Assembly (NCBI GenBank): GCA_000507305.1 | Contig: DF240174.1 | Location: forward strand, 133,047 to 197,046 | Source: Breviolum minutum Mf 1.05b.01 | Lineage: Eukaryota > Sar > Dinophyceae > Suessiales > Symbiodiniaceae | Length of the DNA: 64,000 bases | Reading direction: 5' to 3' | In this document: in pieces, positions 44,836-55,124 of the stretch | Layout: the number at the start of each line of letters is the position of its first letter | Position numbering within the stretch: the stretch's first letter is position 1 | The notes under the pieces: model-generated | Database searches by the model: none | Told to the model about the DNA's origin: nothing | The model's input: only the letters and a program-made list of their open reading frames with translations | Translations under genes and position numbers: made by a program

Positions 44836-45189
44836 GCAATCAGCACTGGATTTGAAAGGTTGGCATTTGGATCGGAACATCTTCCAAAACCTTGCATCAC
44901 TGAGAATATTTTACGAATTTCTATTATCAACATTCATCAACAGTTATTTTACTTGTTTGAATTCTCCCCCAAAAACCCAACCTCCCTGGGGTGCATGGTC
45001 GCGCCACTGTCCAAAAGTCTGGCCTTGGAATCATCCAAGTCATGCAAGTCTCAAGGGCACCCGGTCGAACCCCTTGGAGTAACCCCTTGGTAATAAGATT
45101 AAATGTTTAACCATTGTTCAACTGTTTTATCTATCACTGATAATCACCATCTAAGCATCAATTGGTGGTTGTTTTTGCCTTCTCATTTT

Positions 45190-45290
45190 TGAGGGATTAC
45201 AGCAAAGGGTTCCTGCTTGATTCCTTTGAAAGTCATCCAAGTCGTCCCAATCTGGACAAACAGGTTGGAGAAGCTCTGAGAATGCCCGGC
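45190..45290 (-). CDS. probable exon, unrecognised
   Basis: The minus frame reads GSRAFSELLQPVCPDWDDLD then DFQRNQAGTLCC. It is helical and acidic. Confidence 0.4.
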
Positions 45291-45579
45291 TGCCAGCGCC
45301 ATATCAGGGGTTCGCCTTGAGAGCAGTTGAAGGAATCGCTACAAGTTGATTCAAACTACCAACCAAGGGTATTATGACTTTCCAAAGGAAGGACTATGCT
45401 AGGTCCTCATAGTGTACAGTACGCATGATCTCACCGGCAAGAAAAACAAAACAACCAACCACCCTGTTGTCACAACGGAAATCGATGTTGCAGGACACCT
45501 GAGAGAGGGTAAATCTAGTCGTTCAATGACCATCGGGTAAACACCTTCATCCATCTTATGACATTGGTTGGTCAACTGA

Positions 45580-45735
45580 TGGATCTTCTGGTTGTGATTG
45601 TAATTCGAGTGGAATCCTGCTTGCAAATCCAATTCCTTGCAAGGCATCACATTTCCATACATTTCTGCCCCCAACCTTTCACATAAAGCTCGCCGAAGTT
45701 CCCAGAGCAACTCCCGTGTGGCCGCCTGGCTTCGG
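45580..45735 (-). CDS. probable exon, paralogous to 40,965-41,045
   Basis: The minus frame reads RSQAATRELLWELRRALCER, then LGAEMYGNVMPCKELDLQAG and a His/Asn-rich stretch. The AAT-x-ELL-x-ELR-x-AL pattern is shared with the 41.0 kb exon. Confidence 0.45.
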
Positions 45736-46044
45736 TATGACTCGAGTGGTTGAGACCGACAAAATGTCCTCCATACTGCATACTGCATACTGACCCTTTT
45801 TTCAGCTCAGTGTTTTTTTGTTCTGAAGGATGCACCTCTTCTATCACGAAATCTAGAACCAGCATCAGCATTCATATCAAACAAACAAGAATTACACAGT
45901 TCATATGAACAAAACCTTTGGTGCACATGCTGAGGCGCCCACACGCTTGCTGCGCCTTATTCCATGGAGAGAGCCCTCTTTCAAATTTCGTGCAATCAGC
46001 CCCTCATAAACCTTCCCTTCTGTCACCCTTGAAGACTGGAAGAC

Positions 46045-46390
46045 TTAAGAAAAATATAGGAAGCCATCAAACGCTCCTCTATCTGGGTCAAAACTCGAAA
46101 CCAAGCTTGAGTTTCTCTCCAGTTTTCTGTGGGATCCAAACTTCACAACCGAGTTGTAGGTGTGAGCAAGCCGCGTAAGCTTTGCTGTGTTGATGATGTT
46201 CTGCAGCCGCAGAATCAGCAGTTGCACTTGTGGATTGTGATATTATACAAGTGCAGTACAAATGAAATCTAGAAAAAGGGCAAAGATGCCAGTGCCACAT
46301 ACTGCCATTACCTTTTGTAAGTATGGCTTTGACATATCTCCAATGATCTTGAGTGTTTGTCCACCCTGATAACCCTGGATTGGAAAACAC
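46045..46390 (-). CDS. weak exon candidates
   Basis: LQNIINTAKLTRLAHTYNSV then VKFGSHRKLERNSSLVSSFD is open at about 46,210-46,060 and is loosely PPR-like. Two other minus frames here are also open, so the frame is uncertain. Confidence 0.25.
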
Positions 46391-46469
46391 AGCTGACTCT
46401 CCAGTCGCATCTCACATCACTTTCTCCTTAATGCACATTGAAATTTACACAACAACAAAAAAACACCTC

Positions 46470-46585
46470 AAAATCTTCGGGGTTTGCCGCCCAACATCCC
46501 ATCCTGAAATACTGCTCGTGTGTCAGCATCAGCACATTTGTGAATGGCTGCCAAAGCATCATAGGGAAATGCCGAGGCATCCTGC
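46470..46585 (-). CDS. probable exon, helical
   Basis: The minus frame reads DASAFPYDALAAIHKCADAD then TRAVFQDGMLGGKPRR. It is convincing protein composition with no family assigned. Confidence 0.45.
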
Positions 46586-46711
46586 GGTTAAATCCGACAA
46601 TTGGCAAAAGAGATCCTGAAATTATTTTTTGGGAGGCAGGTATCTCTGCTGTTGAACCTTTTGTTTACTTGCTGCTGTCCTTAACAAACCTCAAATGAAG
46701 CTAGGAGATGT

Positions 46712-46921
46712 TCACAAAAACTCGATTGAACCGCCGTTGTAACTACCCCCAAGAATCGGAATCTCAACATTCATGGGCTTGATCTGGGCAAGGTGAGGCA
46801 TCCTCGGCGGCAAAAGCTGCTTCCATTTGAGAACACGCCTTAGCAGCCGATTCACTCGACCAGATGATTTGGAAGCAGGGCACGTCTTCAAGTCTAGCGA
46901 AGCATGTACAATTTCAATCAA
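46712..46921 (-). CDS. probable exon, unrecognised
   Basis: The minus frame reads IVHASLDLKTCPASKSSGRV, NRLLRRVLKWKQLLPPRMPH and KPMNVEIPILGGSYNGGSIE, with a stop at 46,712. A basic helix is followed by a Gly-rich end. Confidence 0.45.
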   Translation of the reverse strand: MIEIVHASLDLKTCPASKSSGRVNRLLRRVLKWKQLLPPRMPHLAQIKPMNVEIPILGGSYNGGSIEFL

Positions 46922-47150
46922 GGATAGAGTTCAGTGGTCCGAGAACAGAAATACTGGGATTTTTCCGACTCATAGACCCAGTGGGGGAGCAGTTTTTTCA
47001 AAACTTTGGATCTCCAGCCTCTACGTGCATCTTGGTGGCAGTTGAGGCAACCTGAGTGAAGCCATTTGGAGGATGATTCATAAAGCAAGCAAAGCACGTG
47101 GTGCAAAGAGCCTAAACAGACAAATGTATTGTGTTGTCAAAACGCTATAC

Positions 47151-48290
47151 ATCAAGTCTCAAATTTGCTTGAAGAGCAGCTGCTGAAATGAACCGCTTCT
47201 ACCAAGAGAACTAGCGACCCAACGAGAGTCCAGTGCGGAGACAAGGAGTCAGATAAATTCATGATCCAAAAGCAACCAGCCGAATGCAACCAATATCTAC
47301 TGGAAGCATCCTTCTTCAAATCTTTCTAACTTTGAAGAGTTTGTCCTTATAGGAGCGCCGTAACACCAAGTCTCAAATTTGATTCAAGAGCGGCTGACTT
47401 GGCCCACCCGCCCTTCTTGCACTGCTGAAATGGACCGCTTCTACCAAGAGAACTAGCGACCCAACAAGCGTCCAGTGCAGAAACAAGCAGTCAGATAAAT
47501 TCATGCTCCGAAGAAACCAAATGCAACCAAAAGCAACCAATATCTGATCTACATCGTTTGAGAAGGCTATGAACACGCACTGGAGACCCATTGACGGCAT
47601 CTTTTTTCACATCTTCCTAACTTTGAAGAGTTTGTCCTTATAGGAGCGCCGTAACACCAAGTCTCAAATTTGATTCAAGAGCGGCTGACTTGGCCCACCC
47701 GCCCTTCTTGCACTGCTGAAATGGACCGCTTCTACCAAGAGAACTAGCGACCCAACAAGCGTCCAGTGCAGAAACAAGCAGTCAGATAAATTCATGCTCC
47801 GAAGAAACCAAATGCAACCAAAAGCAACCAATATCTGATCTACATCGTTTGAGAAGGCTATGAACACGCACTGGAGACCCATTGACGGCATCTTTTTTCA
47901 CATCTTCCTAACTTTGAAGAGTTTGTCCTTATAGGAGCGCCGTAACACCAAGTCTCAAATTTGATTCAAGAGCGGCTGACTTGGCCCACCCGCCCTTCTT
48001 GCACTGCTGAAATGGACCGCTTCTACCAAGAGAACTAGCGACCCAACAAGCGTCCAGTGCAGAAACAAGCAGTCAGATAAATTCATGCTCCGAAGAAACC
48101 AAATGCAACCAAAAGCAACCAATATCTGATCTACATCGTTTGAGACCTAAAGCTGTGAACACGCACTGGAGACCCATTGACGGCATCTTTTTTCACATCT
48201 TCCTAACTTTGAAGAGTTTGTCCTGATAGGAGCGCCGCAACACCAAGTCTCAAATTTGATTCAAAAGCCGCTGACATGGCTTCAGTGTAG
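47151..48290. repeat. 291-bp tandem satellite, three near-identical units plus diverged ends
   Basis: Units start at the motif CACCAAGTCTCAAATTTG at 47,364, 47,655 and 47,946 (exactly 291 bp apart) and at 48,241 (295 bp, caused by a 4-bp longer ACCTAAAGCT variant). Units 1 and 2 are identical as far as I can read. A diverged, shorter unit precedes them (from about 47,151), and a truncated one follows (48,241-48,290). Each unit ends with GAGTTTGTCCTTATAGGAGC. The identical 75-codon minus frames inside the units are by-products of the repeat. Confidence 0.95.
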
Positions 48291-48399
48291 CAACAAGTAG
48301 TGCTTAGCAAACTACTGGCAAAAAGGAAAAAATGCCACCAAACGTCTAGTGCCATGGCAATCACCAGTGATCGAAAAGAATGCTGAATGCAAGAAGTCA

Positions 48400-48830
48400 C
48401 CAATGGAATTCTGGAGGTCAAATTGCTTCTGGTGGCATCGTGAAAATACACCCTGCAGGCCCTACAGTCTTCAAACATCCAGGTTCATCCTCCTGGTCAC
48501 TCCAGTGAATCTTTGTGAACCTTTGGATATGCCAAGTCACTTTCTCTCGCATGGAGTCTGGAGCTCCCTGCCATCACATTTCATGATAGCTATCAATCCA
48601 ATGGTTCATGTGGATCATGTGGTGCATTTGCTGTCATGTTCTTTGTTTGAATTTTCTGAATTCACTACGACCACGCTTTTCGGTGGGCAACAAACGCAAA
48701 CTATACCAGCAAACAAAAAAACCTGCTCCACCCGGTTGCCGGTGCCTTCGCCTCCTCCGGCAACATGTGATTTCTTCCCAGTTGAATCAAAGCCCAGAAT
48801 GGAACCTGGCCATCATTTTTTGTTGCTGAT
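48400..48830 (-). CDS. weak exon candidates
   Basis: REKVTWHIQRFTKIHWSDQE and PEEAKAPATGWSRF are minus segments with some coding character. A 163-codon plus frame over the same region (48,349-48,840) is long but less protein-like. Undecided. Confidence 0.2.
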
Positions 48831-48866
48831 ATTCTCATGATTCTCATGTCATTAAAGTCACGGCCA

Positions 48867-48985
48867 TCAACAAGCCTCTAACTTCTCCAAGCCCCTCTGA
48901 GCAATGAAGAGCCGAAACAAGTCCTGGATGACTTTGGTGCTTGGCTGGGAATCAATTGGATATTGTTGACACTTCCGGTGATGGG
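48867..48985 (-). CDS. terminal exon of an unrecognised gene
   Basis: The minus frame reads QQYPIDSQPSTKVIQDLFRL then FIAQRGLEKLEAC, with TGA at 48,867-48,869. It has a good amphipathic helix. It is the last of the minus-strand exon series that starts near 58 kb, although more than one gene may be involved. Confidence 0.45.
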
Positions 48986-49099
48986 TGGTTGAAATGGTTG
49001 CAGCCACTGCAAGTTGTTTTCATGAATCAAAAGACAACTAAAACAAATGTTCAAAAATGTTGCCAGGTATTCGAAGATCACTCAAATAAATTACCAACA

Positions 49100-49205
49100 G
49101 ATTGACAGTTTCCCACCCGCTGTAGGCCGCTACCTCCATGTCTTTGCGTCGGGGATCCGTCATGTATCGCAAAGATTTCCTGAGCAACCAAAAGAAACAT
49201 CCAAA
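49100..49205 (-). CDS. probable exon, unrecognised
   Basis: The minus frame reads LLRKSLRYMTDPRRKDMEVA then AYSGWETVN. It is basic and helical. Confidence 0.4.
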
Positions 49206-49429
49206 AATGGAACACTGACGCCCGAGTTGAAATAAGAATGAAATAATGGAAATATATGGAAATAGAACACTGAAATCAAATCACCAGGTCACACTAAGTT
49301 TTGAAGATGTTGAAGAGTCAAAAGTGTTCTTTTTCTGGCTCGCAAGTTCTGATTTTGGTGAGATGGTCCCAGCATTCCACTCCATGTTTCCGTCCTCTTG
49401 GTGCCCCGACCAATGGCAGCTACTCATAG

Positions 49430-49515
49430 GAAACTCACCCCATGTTGAAAGGAGTCGCCGCACCAAAGGAACGTTGCAACTGACGCAGCTGGAGCAACGG
49501 GAGCGATGAGCTCTT
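49430..49515 (-). CDS. probable exon with GT donor
   Basis: The minus frame reads SSLPLLQLRQLQRSFGAATP then FNM, followed by GGTGAGTTTCC, a good donor at about 49,436. All three minus frames are open over this short stretch, so the frame is chosen by composition only. Confidence 0.3.
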
Positions 49516-49734
49516 GCTACCAAAAATGTTCACCCAGGTTTGTACAGGAATGTGTGTGTGTGTGCAATAGGGGTGTAAAAATATCAACGTTTTCATACAA
49601 ATGTGTAGGAGCTAGCCACATGTATCATATATATATGATACGTATATGTAAATATAACACTATATACTTCACCACATGCAAGCCTGGGATTGGGCTGTAT
49701 GAATCAATGTGATTCCGCATGTGTACCAAGCTGG

Positions 49735-50040
49735 ATACCTCCAAATAGCAATCTTCAGGAGCCGCGGTCTTCTTCGCCTGAGTTCGTCCAGAGACTTGTT
49801 TAGTTTTAGCTTCCCTTCACATTCACCAATACAATCCAATACAAATAAATTGATAACATGGAAATCACCAATATAATACTTAAGGCTCCAGGGTTCACAA
49901 GTTAAACGCCTGTCAACAGACCAAGCTTCCCACTTTGTTTGACCTGGGTCCCCGCACCCGTTCCACAAGACCCGGTCTCTGCTGGGTGGTTCGACCACAT
50001 CTGGTCGTAGCAACCGGAGATTTTCCACCACATCACCACC
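49735..50040 (-). CDS. two probable exons, unrecognised
   Basis: The upstream segment (about 50,035-49,920) reads ENLRLLRPDVVEPPSRDRVL then WNGCGDPGQTKWEAW. The downstream segment (about 49,825-49,735) reads GKLKLNKSLDELRRRRPRLL then KIAIWRYPAWY. The part between is AT-rich and probably intronic. Confidence 0.4.
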
Positions 50041-50089
50041 ACCTGGTTGTGTACAATCAGAAGGGGACGCATCCTAGCAACAAGATTCA

Positions 50090-50360
50090 TCTAGCTGACC
50101 AAAAGCTCAGTGTCAATAGTCCTTCTGGGGTTGAGATCAAGCAAATATTCAGGTGTCTTGGTGTGTTGGACGTTGGATTGTTTTTGCCACCTGGAATTGA
50201 GGCAAGGGTTCTCCGAAAAGACTCCAGAAATTCAGTTTTCTGACAAATTTCCAGCTTCACTTTGTCTCCAATCCACACTTTTTGGATGGGCTGCCAGGGT
50301 TAGTTTTTGCCTGGACTCATGATCCAATCCACCATCTCCTCCGTGAAGTCATCTGCACAA
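50090..50360 (-). CDS. probable exons, unrecognised
   Basis: After a TTTTTGTGCAG acceptor near 50,358 comes DFTEEMVDWIMSPGKN and an in-frame TAA. Further on the same frame continues with WIGDKVKLEICQKTEFLESF, RRTLASIPGGKNNPTSNTPR and LNICLISTPEGLLTLSF. The TAA implies either a short intron or that the two parts are separate exons. A 102-codon plus frame overlaps but lacks splice support. Confidence 0.4.
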
Positions 50361-50654
50361 AAAGCCGATTTGGTCACTATCAAAAACGGCCATCAAGAGG
50401 GAACATGGCTGGGAGCGCGGTGGTTGGGTTGACCTTGAGGGAAATGGATCCTCTTATGTCACTTGTGGAAGGTTTGGGGTGTTAATACCTGGAGACTGTG
50501 CAAGCCGCAAAGGAAGCCTTTTAGAAGAAAAGCGATGTGTGAAAATGGTGGCATGTGCCCGCAAACTGTATATATATATAAATGAATATGAATATCTGGA
50601 ATTACAATATACTCTCGAAACACATACAATATATTAGGTGTTCTAGATTTTCAA

Positions 50655-50855
50655 AATGCAAAAGGCTGAATCAATGATACGCACCACATACACAGTGTAT
50701 GCCCACCTCGCAGGGCCAGAAGTTCGGCACAGTTGCGAGCAGCTTCGGGCACAGGGCCTCGCATTGGTCGATTGACTTTGTCCCATCCACAAATCTGGTT
50801 GTAGTTGTTGGGTTGGGATATGATCAGTTCCAACCTCTGCTGCAACAGGCTCATT
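50655..50855 (-). CDS. probable exon, unrecognised
   Basis: The minus frame reads LLQQRLELIISQPNNYNQIC, GWDKVNRPMRGPVPEAARNC and AELLALRGGHTLC. A neighbouring minus frame is also open. Confidence 0.4.
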
Positions 50856-51169
50856 TTGAGAACCAGTTATAGTCACAGGATGTCACAAGACCTGCATCCT
50901 TGTTTTTTTCACAGCATGAACATCTTTGGGTAGTTCCTCTTAGTTCGTAACAAAACGATTAGCCCAAGGTATACACCACCTGTCGATTTGAAACTGAGCT
51001 CACTGGCACCAGGCACTGAGGCTGTCCATGCTGATGACACCTGGGTAGCTGGACCCGTGGTGCTCAAGAGGAGAGTCGCTATTTTTCAACCTTTCCTGTT
51101 TCTCCATCTCATTGAGCTTTATACTACTTATACCACTTCCATCTCACAATTTGTCCATCCCAACGATGC

Positions 51170-51247
51170 TCTAAGGTTGAAGCTATCAGCTTTCTCGTCC
51201 TCATCCATACTCTCTCCATCACCAGCGGCTGCTCCACTGCGTGAATC
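51170..51247 (-). CDS. probable exon, acidic linker
   Basis: After a GCCCCAG acceptor, starting at 51,247, the minus frame reads DSRSGAAAGDGESMDEDEKA then DSFNLRAS. This is a typical acidic disordered linker with a clean AG boundary. Confidence 0.45.
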
Positions 51248-51589
51248 CTGGGGCAAACATCATCAAATATTCAACAGAAATGGCAGATTGCTGGAGCAGA
51301 ATACCCCTGCAGTGAGCTAGGTCTAAAACAGAATATTCTCAATTCACCTCCAACATCAAAAAAGAGAAAATCCCAAAAGCCACAAGCCAAACTAAGCTCG
51401 GTCTTTTCAAACCTGACCAACCCAGTTTTTTTAACCACAAATAGCAATAGCTATAGGGCTTCTTCCTTCCAATAGATTCCAATAGTCTGGGGCATGTGGG
51501 TTGCATCTTTCGCAGCGGATGTAGTAACGTGCTTGGATGCCATGGCTGGGTGTGGGTGTCGTGGCCGGGTACTATCACTGGATGCCATG

Positions 51590-51869
51590 TTGGGTTTATA
51601 AGGGAGCCATGACTGAAACAAACATCAACAGCTGAAGTTCGAGCCTCCATCAAGTCAGCACCTGCTGACAATAAGTCCCTCACCAACGCCACATCCAAGG
51701 ATCTTTGCCTCCAGGGTGCAGATAAGGATGCCGTCAGCAAAGGATCCAACAAGTGATTTTTTTGGATAGTGAAAATGGCCACCCGTATTGAAGGTGGCCA
51801 CCCGGTGTCACTTCCCATCTTCCAATTTAGCTGTAAATCATATGCGTATGAAAATAACAAGGCGTCCAT
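51590..51869 (-). CDS. exon with ankyrin-like repeat
   Basis: The minus frame contains LLDPLLTASLSAPWRQRSLD, VALVRDLLSAGADLMEARTS and AVDVCFSHGS. V-x-LL-x-AGAD is the signature end of an ankyrin repeat, and the preceding helix fits, so at least one repeat is present. The frame runs on to 51,339 without protein-like character, so the exon probably ends near 51,590. Ankyrin repeats bind proteins; no partner is inferred. Confidence 0.5.
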
Positions 51870-51889
51870 TGCTCAGGATCCTTCCCCGT

Positions 51890-51965
51890 CACACCACTTC
51901 CCACCTGGCAGCAAGCAGTTCTTCTCGGAGTTGTTGCGTCAGGGCCTCCTTGTTGGCTGCCTGTC
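51890..51965 (-). CDS. probable exon, coiled helix
   Basis: After a TCGTGACAG acceptor the minus frame reads AANKEALTQQLREELLAARW then EVV before a stop. A plus frame over the same bases (SKQFFSELLRQGLLVGCLSR) is also attractive. The minus strand is preferred for consistency with its neighbours. Confidence 0.35.
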
Positions 51966-52300
51966 ACGAGCTTTTGGTGAAGAGGGTTTGCTTGGTGCGA
52001 GATCTGGTTCCTTGTTGGTTCCCATCTACCAGGGGTCCAGAAATACTCTTACTGTAATACCTTATGTATAAAATCATATAATCCATGCGTATATATATAT
52101 ACATTTACATTGTACCGTACAATAATCATATATATGATGTAGATAGATATACACAAATACATTGGCACTGGAGGACTTTGGCTTCACCCAAACCCTTGAG
52201 GTTGCCACTACTATATACAGGAAAAGAAAGATTTGATTGCCAGCATGGATCATTCTTGTCTTGTTGAAAACTGGGTTGTTGAAATCATCAGTACATTGGG

Positions 52301-52444
52301 TCAATGGGGGGGCAAGTCCGCAACATTCCCTCCAGACTTCCCAACCTCAAACCACTCATCCCCAAGGACTTGCCGAAGAAGCTTGCTATACTTCTGCTGC
52401 AGTTCTGGAGAAAAAAAACGCGTTTTGGACCAAGCGTCAAATGT
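52301..52444 (-). CDS. probable terminal exon, unrecognised
   Basis: After a CCATCCAG boundary at 52,444 the minus frame reads TFDAWSKTRFFSPELQQKYS, KLLRQVLGDEWFEVGKSGGN and VADLPPH, then TGA at 52,301. It has strong coding character with a charged helix. The stop could be reading into an intron. Confidence 0.45.
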   Translation of the reverse strand, partial: TFDAWSKTRFFSPELQQKYSKLLRQVLGDEWFEVGKSGGNVADLPPH

Positions 52445-52612
52445 CTGGATGGATCATGGTGAGTCACAACTTCACAACCCATAAAAGTTCGAGAACAAAT
52501 CATAACAAACTATGGTCCTGCAAATTGCCATGGCCAGAACACATCCATCTACAAGGTATCTTCTGGAGGCCAAAAAGAAACTGTTTGAAGGCCAACTGCA
52601 TCCAGCTGCTAC

Positions 52613-52717
52613 CTTTGTGGATCCTCTATCCTCCCAGGTGTTTCCTGGATCGACTTGTCGTTGAAGCGCAATAAATGGCAAGGTGCCAAGCACTTGGCTG
52701 AACGTCACATTGGAGTC
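52613..52717 (-). CDS. well-bounded 105-bp exon, unrecognised protein
   Basis: The acceptor GTTTTGACAG comes immediately before 52,717, and the exon is followed by GTAGCAGC below 52,613. It encodes exactly 35 residues in phase 0: DSNVTFSQVLGTLPFIALQR then QVDPGNTWEDRGSTK. One of the cleanest GT-AG exons in the window, with no family assigned. Confidence 0.55.
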
Positions 52718-52888
52718 CTGTCAAAACGACAAAACGACCACAAGAAATCCAGGAATTAAACTTGTTGTACGTGTTACTGTCTGAAGGATGCGGAAGAATA
52801 GGAACGCTAGGTGCGTGATAAACTGATGAAGCATCAAACATGCGCTTCCAAAAAAGCATAAAATGCATATTGCCATGAATTTCTTTCA

Positions 52889-53080
52889 GGTACTAAACGA
52901 GCGCATCTGGTCCATTTTGTTTAATACGTGTGAAACGAGACCCTCTGTTTAATAGGTATTAAACGGTCAGCAATTTCTATCAATTTCTGTACTAAACAGA
53001 CAATAGGGTATTAAACGATGGGGTATTGAACCGAAGGAATCCCTCTGTTTGAGAGGGTATTAAACGGGGTATTAAACGAA
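52889..53080. repeat. iterated GGTATTAAACG motif
   Basis: Seven or eight variants of GGTA(T/C)T(A/G)AAC(G/A) occur within 190 bp (near 52,889, 52,955, 52,990, 53,007, 53,021, 53,056 and 53,067). CCCTCTGTTT is repeated at 52,941 and 53,041. Spacing is irregular, so this is not a simple tandem array. Confidence 0.8.
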
Positions 53081-53596
53081 GGTGCTTTCGGCAATGATTA
53101 ATAGCCTGAATAAAAATTCATACCCATTATCCATATACATAGGTATACTTTGAGCCCGAAAAAACACATCGATCTGGCAGATCAAATGTCTTCCTTCTTG
53201 ACTGTTCATATAAGGGTCATCAACCAGCCAACCTCACCAGGACTTGCCAAGACTATGGTCCACCATCCACTGTAGTGATCCTCCACACCCCTTCAGGTGC
53301 CATTCTTTATGGCCATTCTTCAAGTTAGAAAACATTCAAAAGTCCTATCAAATCCCGTGATTCCTGTGCAAAACTCAAGTAAACATATCAGATCTTATTG
53401 GATTCAAATATGTCACTGCCTGCACATCCATACCGAAGTTGATGCATGCCTCAAGTTGCAGCAGCCAGGTGCTATCAACGAAATGATACTTGAGGATGCT
53501 ATGGTGGTTTAGTTCAGATTCATTCTGTGACACTAAGAACCACGTTTTGCAGCCTTGAATCATCACACTCCGTTCCCTTCGGTTCAGCCCACAATC

Positions 53597-53690
53597 TCAG
53601 TGGCCGACAAACAAGGGCATGGCAGCTTGATTCATGCGCGACAAATGTCGGGAGATCAGTTCCTGGAGCTCTTCAGAAAAGGGAACAATG
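53597..53690 (-). CDS. probable exon ending in stop
   Basis: The minus frame reads VPFSEELQELISRHLSRMNQ then AAMPLFVGH and TGA at 53,597-53,599. It has a good amphipathic helix, and no family is recognised. Confidence 0.4.
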
Positions 53691-53784
53691 CTCTAATTCG
53701 ATCTAATTCTCATCTTTAAAGGATTGGATGTTTCCTTAGATGTACGTTGAATTTCTGCCAATTATTTCGATGTCCTCCCCCATT

Positions 53785-53870
53785 TTTTGCCGGCCTCCAG
53801 CGGCTGTCGCTCTGTAGTGGGTAGTTTTACCAACTCTTGGAGTGCCGCCTGGTAAAAACCCAGTGGCAAA
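53785..53870 (-). CDS. probable exon, helical
   Basis: The minus frame reads PLGFYQAALQELVKLPTTER then QPLEAGKKWGR. Confidence 0.4.
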
Positions 53871-54280
53871 GCATGGTTAAGACGTTTTACAAAACGGTGA
53901 TTGTGTTGTTGATGTTTGCGTCTTTTCTGTTTGATATATACATATATATATATCTACATATCGACATTACTATGAATCATAATTATAATCATAATCATGC
54001 TTCAAACAGTAATACTTCATAATATTTCATAATGTCAAATAATATTTCATACATCTCCAGAACTGGTGGAATTTCAAGCGGTGTTGCGATCGTTTGGCTT
54101 CTCAACGTCTAAAAGGCTAGGACTTGGGCGTCCTGAGATGCTTGGGCTTTATGTATGGAGAACGGGACGAAAGCACACATTTGCAGTTGCATCATCACTT
54201 TCCCTCCCATTTGTGTTACCAGGATTGCTCCGCCTCCTGGACGATCTTGTTACGAGTACAAATCACAAACCATCACAAAC

Positions 54281-54382
54281 CTGCCTTCCATCCAAGGCCC
54301 TCCTCAAAAGCCAAACCCCCACCTCAGTAGGTGGGCTTGACTTCAGCAGAGTCTCCAACGTTTGGTAGTTGCCACTCTTAAC
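54281..54382 (-). CDS. well-bounded 102-bp exon, unrecognised protein
   Basis: Preceded by AATCCTGAG and followed by GTTTGTGATG. Exactly 34 codons in phase 0: VKSGNYQTLETLLKSSPPTE then VGVWLLRRALDGRQ. Together with the 52.6 kb exon it suggests one gene with phase-0 exons of about 100 bp. Confidence 0.5.
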
Positions 54383-54439
54383 CTCAGGATTCTTCAGATG
54401 AGAAGCCTTCAAAACTGCTTCAAAAACCTCGTGCAATTC

Positions 54440-54580
54440 CCTTCAACTGATTGCCCAAAGATTCGAGTCATGCTCCAGGATGAGTAGGAATCTGCTCTTT
54501 CGATATAAAACCAAGTCCTCCCACCGCAAAGTGCAAGGGCAGAGGCACTGTCGGAAGCGCCGCAGGCCTGGGGTCTTACA
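54440..54580 (-). CDS. probable exon, unrecognised
   Basis: The minus frame reads CGASDSASALALCGGRTWFY then IERADSYSSWSMTRIFGQSV. Trp/Tyr-rich and plausible. Confidence 0.4.
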
Positions 54581-54791
54581 GGTTGATGGAAAACACCGAA
54601 AATGTCTACAGGTCATGTCAATCAGCTAGAGGTCACCCAAACCTCCCCAAACAAAGGATTACCATACTTGAGATATCTTGAGATGATGCATCTCTAGGGT
54701 AGTTGTATTCCTATCAAAGCATCATGTCATGTCATTTCATGTCATATACATAACCCTCCCTTGTTTGAGGGATAAGACATTGCTGTTCATC

Positions 54792-55124
54792 TCAGCAAAA
54801 CAACCTGCAACCAAAACACGGAGCTGCCGTGGTGTCCTCGTTGGCTTCCTGCCTGCAACGGGGTGAGTGGCTAAGGACGGAAGGGGAGGCAAGTCTTGGA
54901 AAACTCCAAGATGCCTTTGGGCAAAGAAGGAAAGTTTCCTCTAGCAATTGCTTTAATTGTTTGAATTTAGGGATTTGATGAGGTGATTTTGGGCTATCAT
55001 TTTTGAAAACACCCCCTGACCTAAAGGTGCTGGACAAGTGCGGTGCCGCAAAACCACGCAGAACAGCTGCTTGCAAGGATGGAAATATGAACACAAATGC
55101 TGAAATTTGAGATAAACCTGGCAT
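54792..55124 (-). CDS. weak exon candidates
   Basis: A 110-codon minus frame has two better parts: PSLQAAVLRGFAAPHLSSTF (about 55,090-55,030) and RQEANEDTTAAPCFGCRLFC (about 54,850-54,795). The middle is probably intronic. Confidence 0.3.
   Translation of the reverse strand: MPGLSQISAFVFIFPSLQAAVLRGFAAPHLSSTFRSGGVFKNDSPKSPHQIPKFKQLKQLLEETFLLCPKASWSFPRLASPSVLSHSPRCRQEANEDTTAAPCFGCRLFC

Noticed and set aside
47373..47891. Two identical 75-codon minus frames
   Set aside because: They are copies of the same stretch of the 291-bp satellite and have no protein-like features.
48349..48840. 163-codon plus frame
   Set aside because: Its length is within chance expectation for this base composition. 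Composition is poor, and minus-strand exon candidates compete.
51769..52071. 100-codon plus frame with SKQFFSELLRQGLLVGCLSR
   Set aside because: It lacks splice support and opposes a consistent minus-strand exon series. It could still be real.
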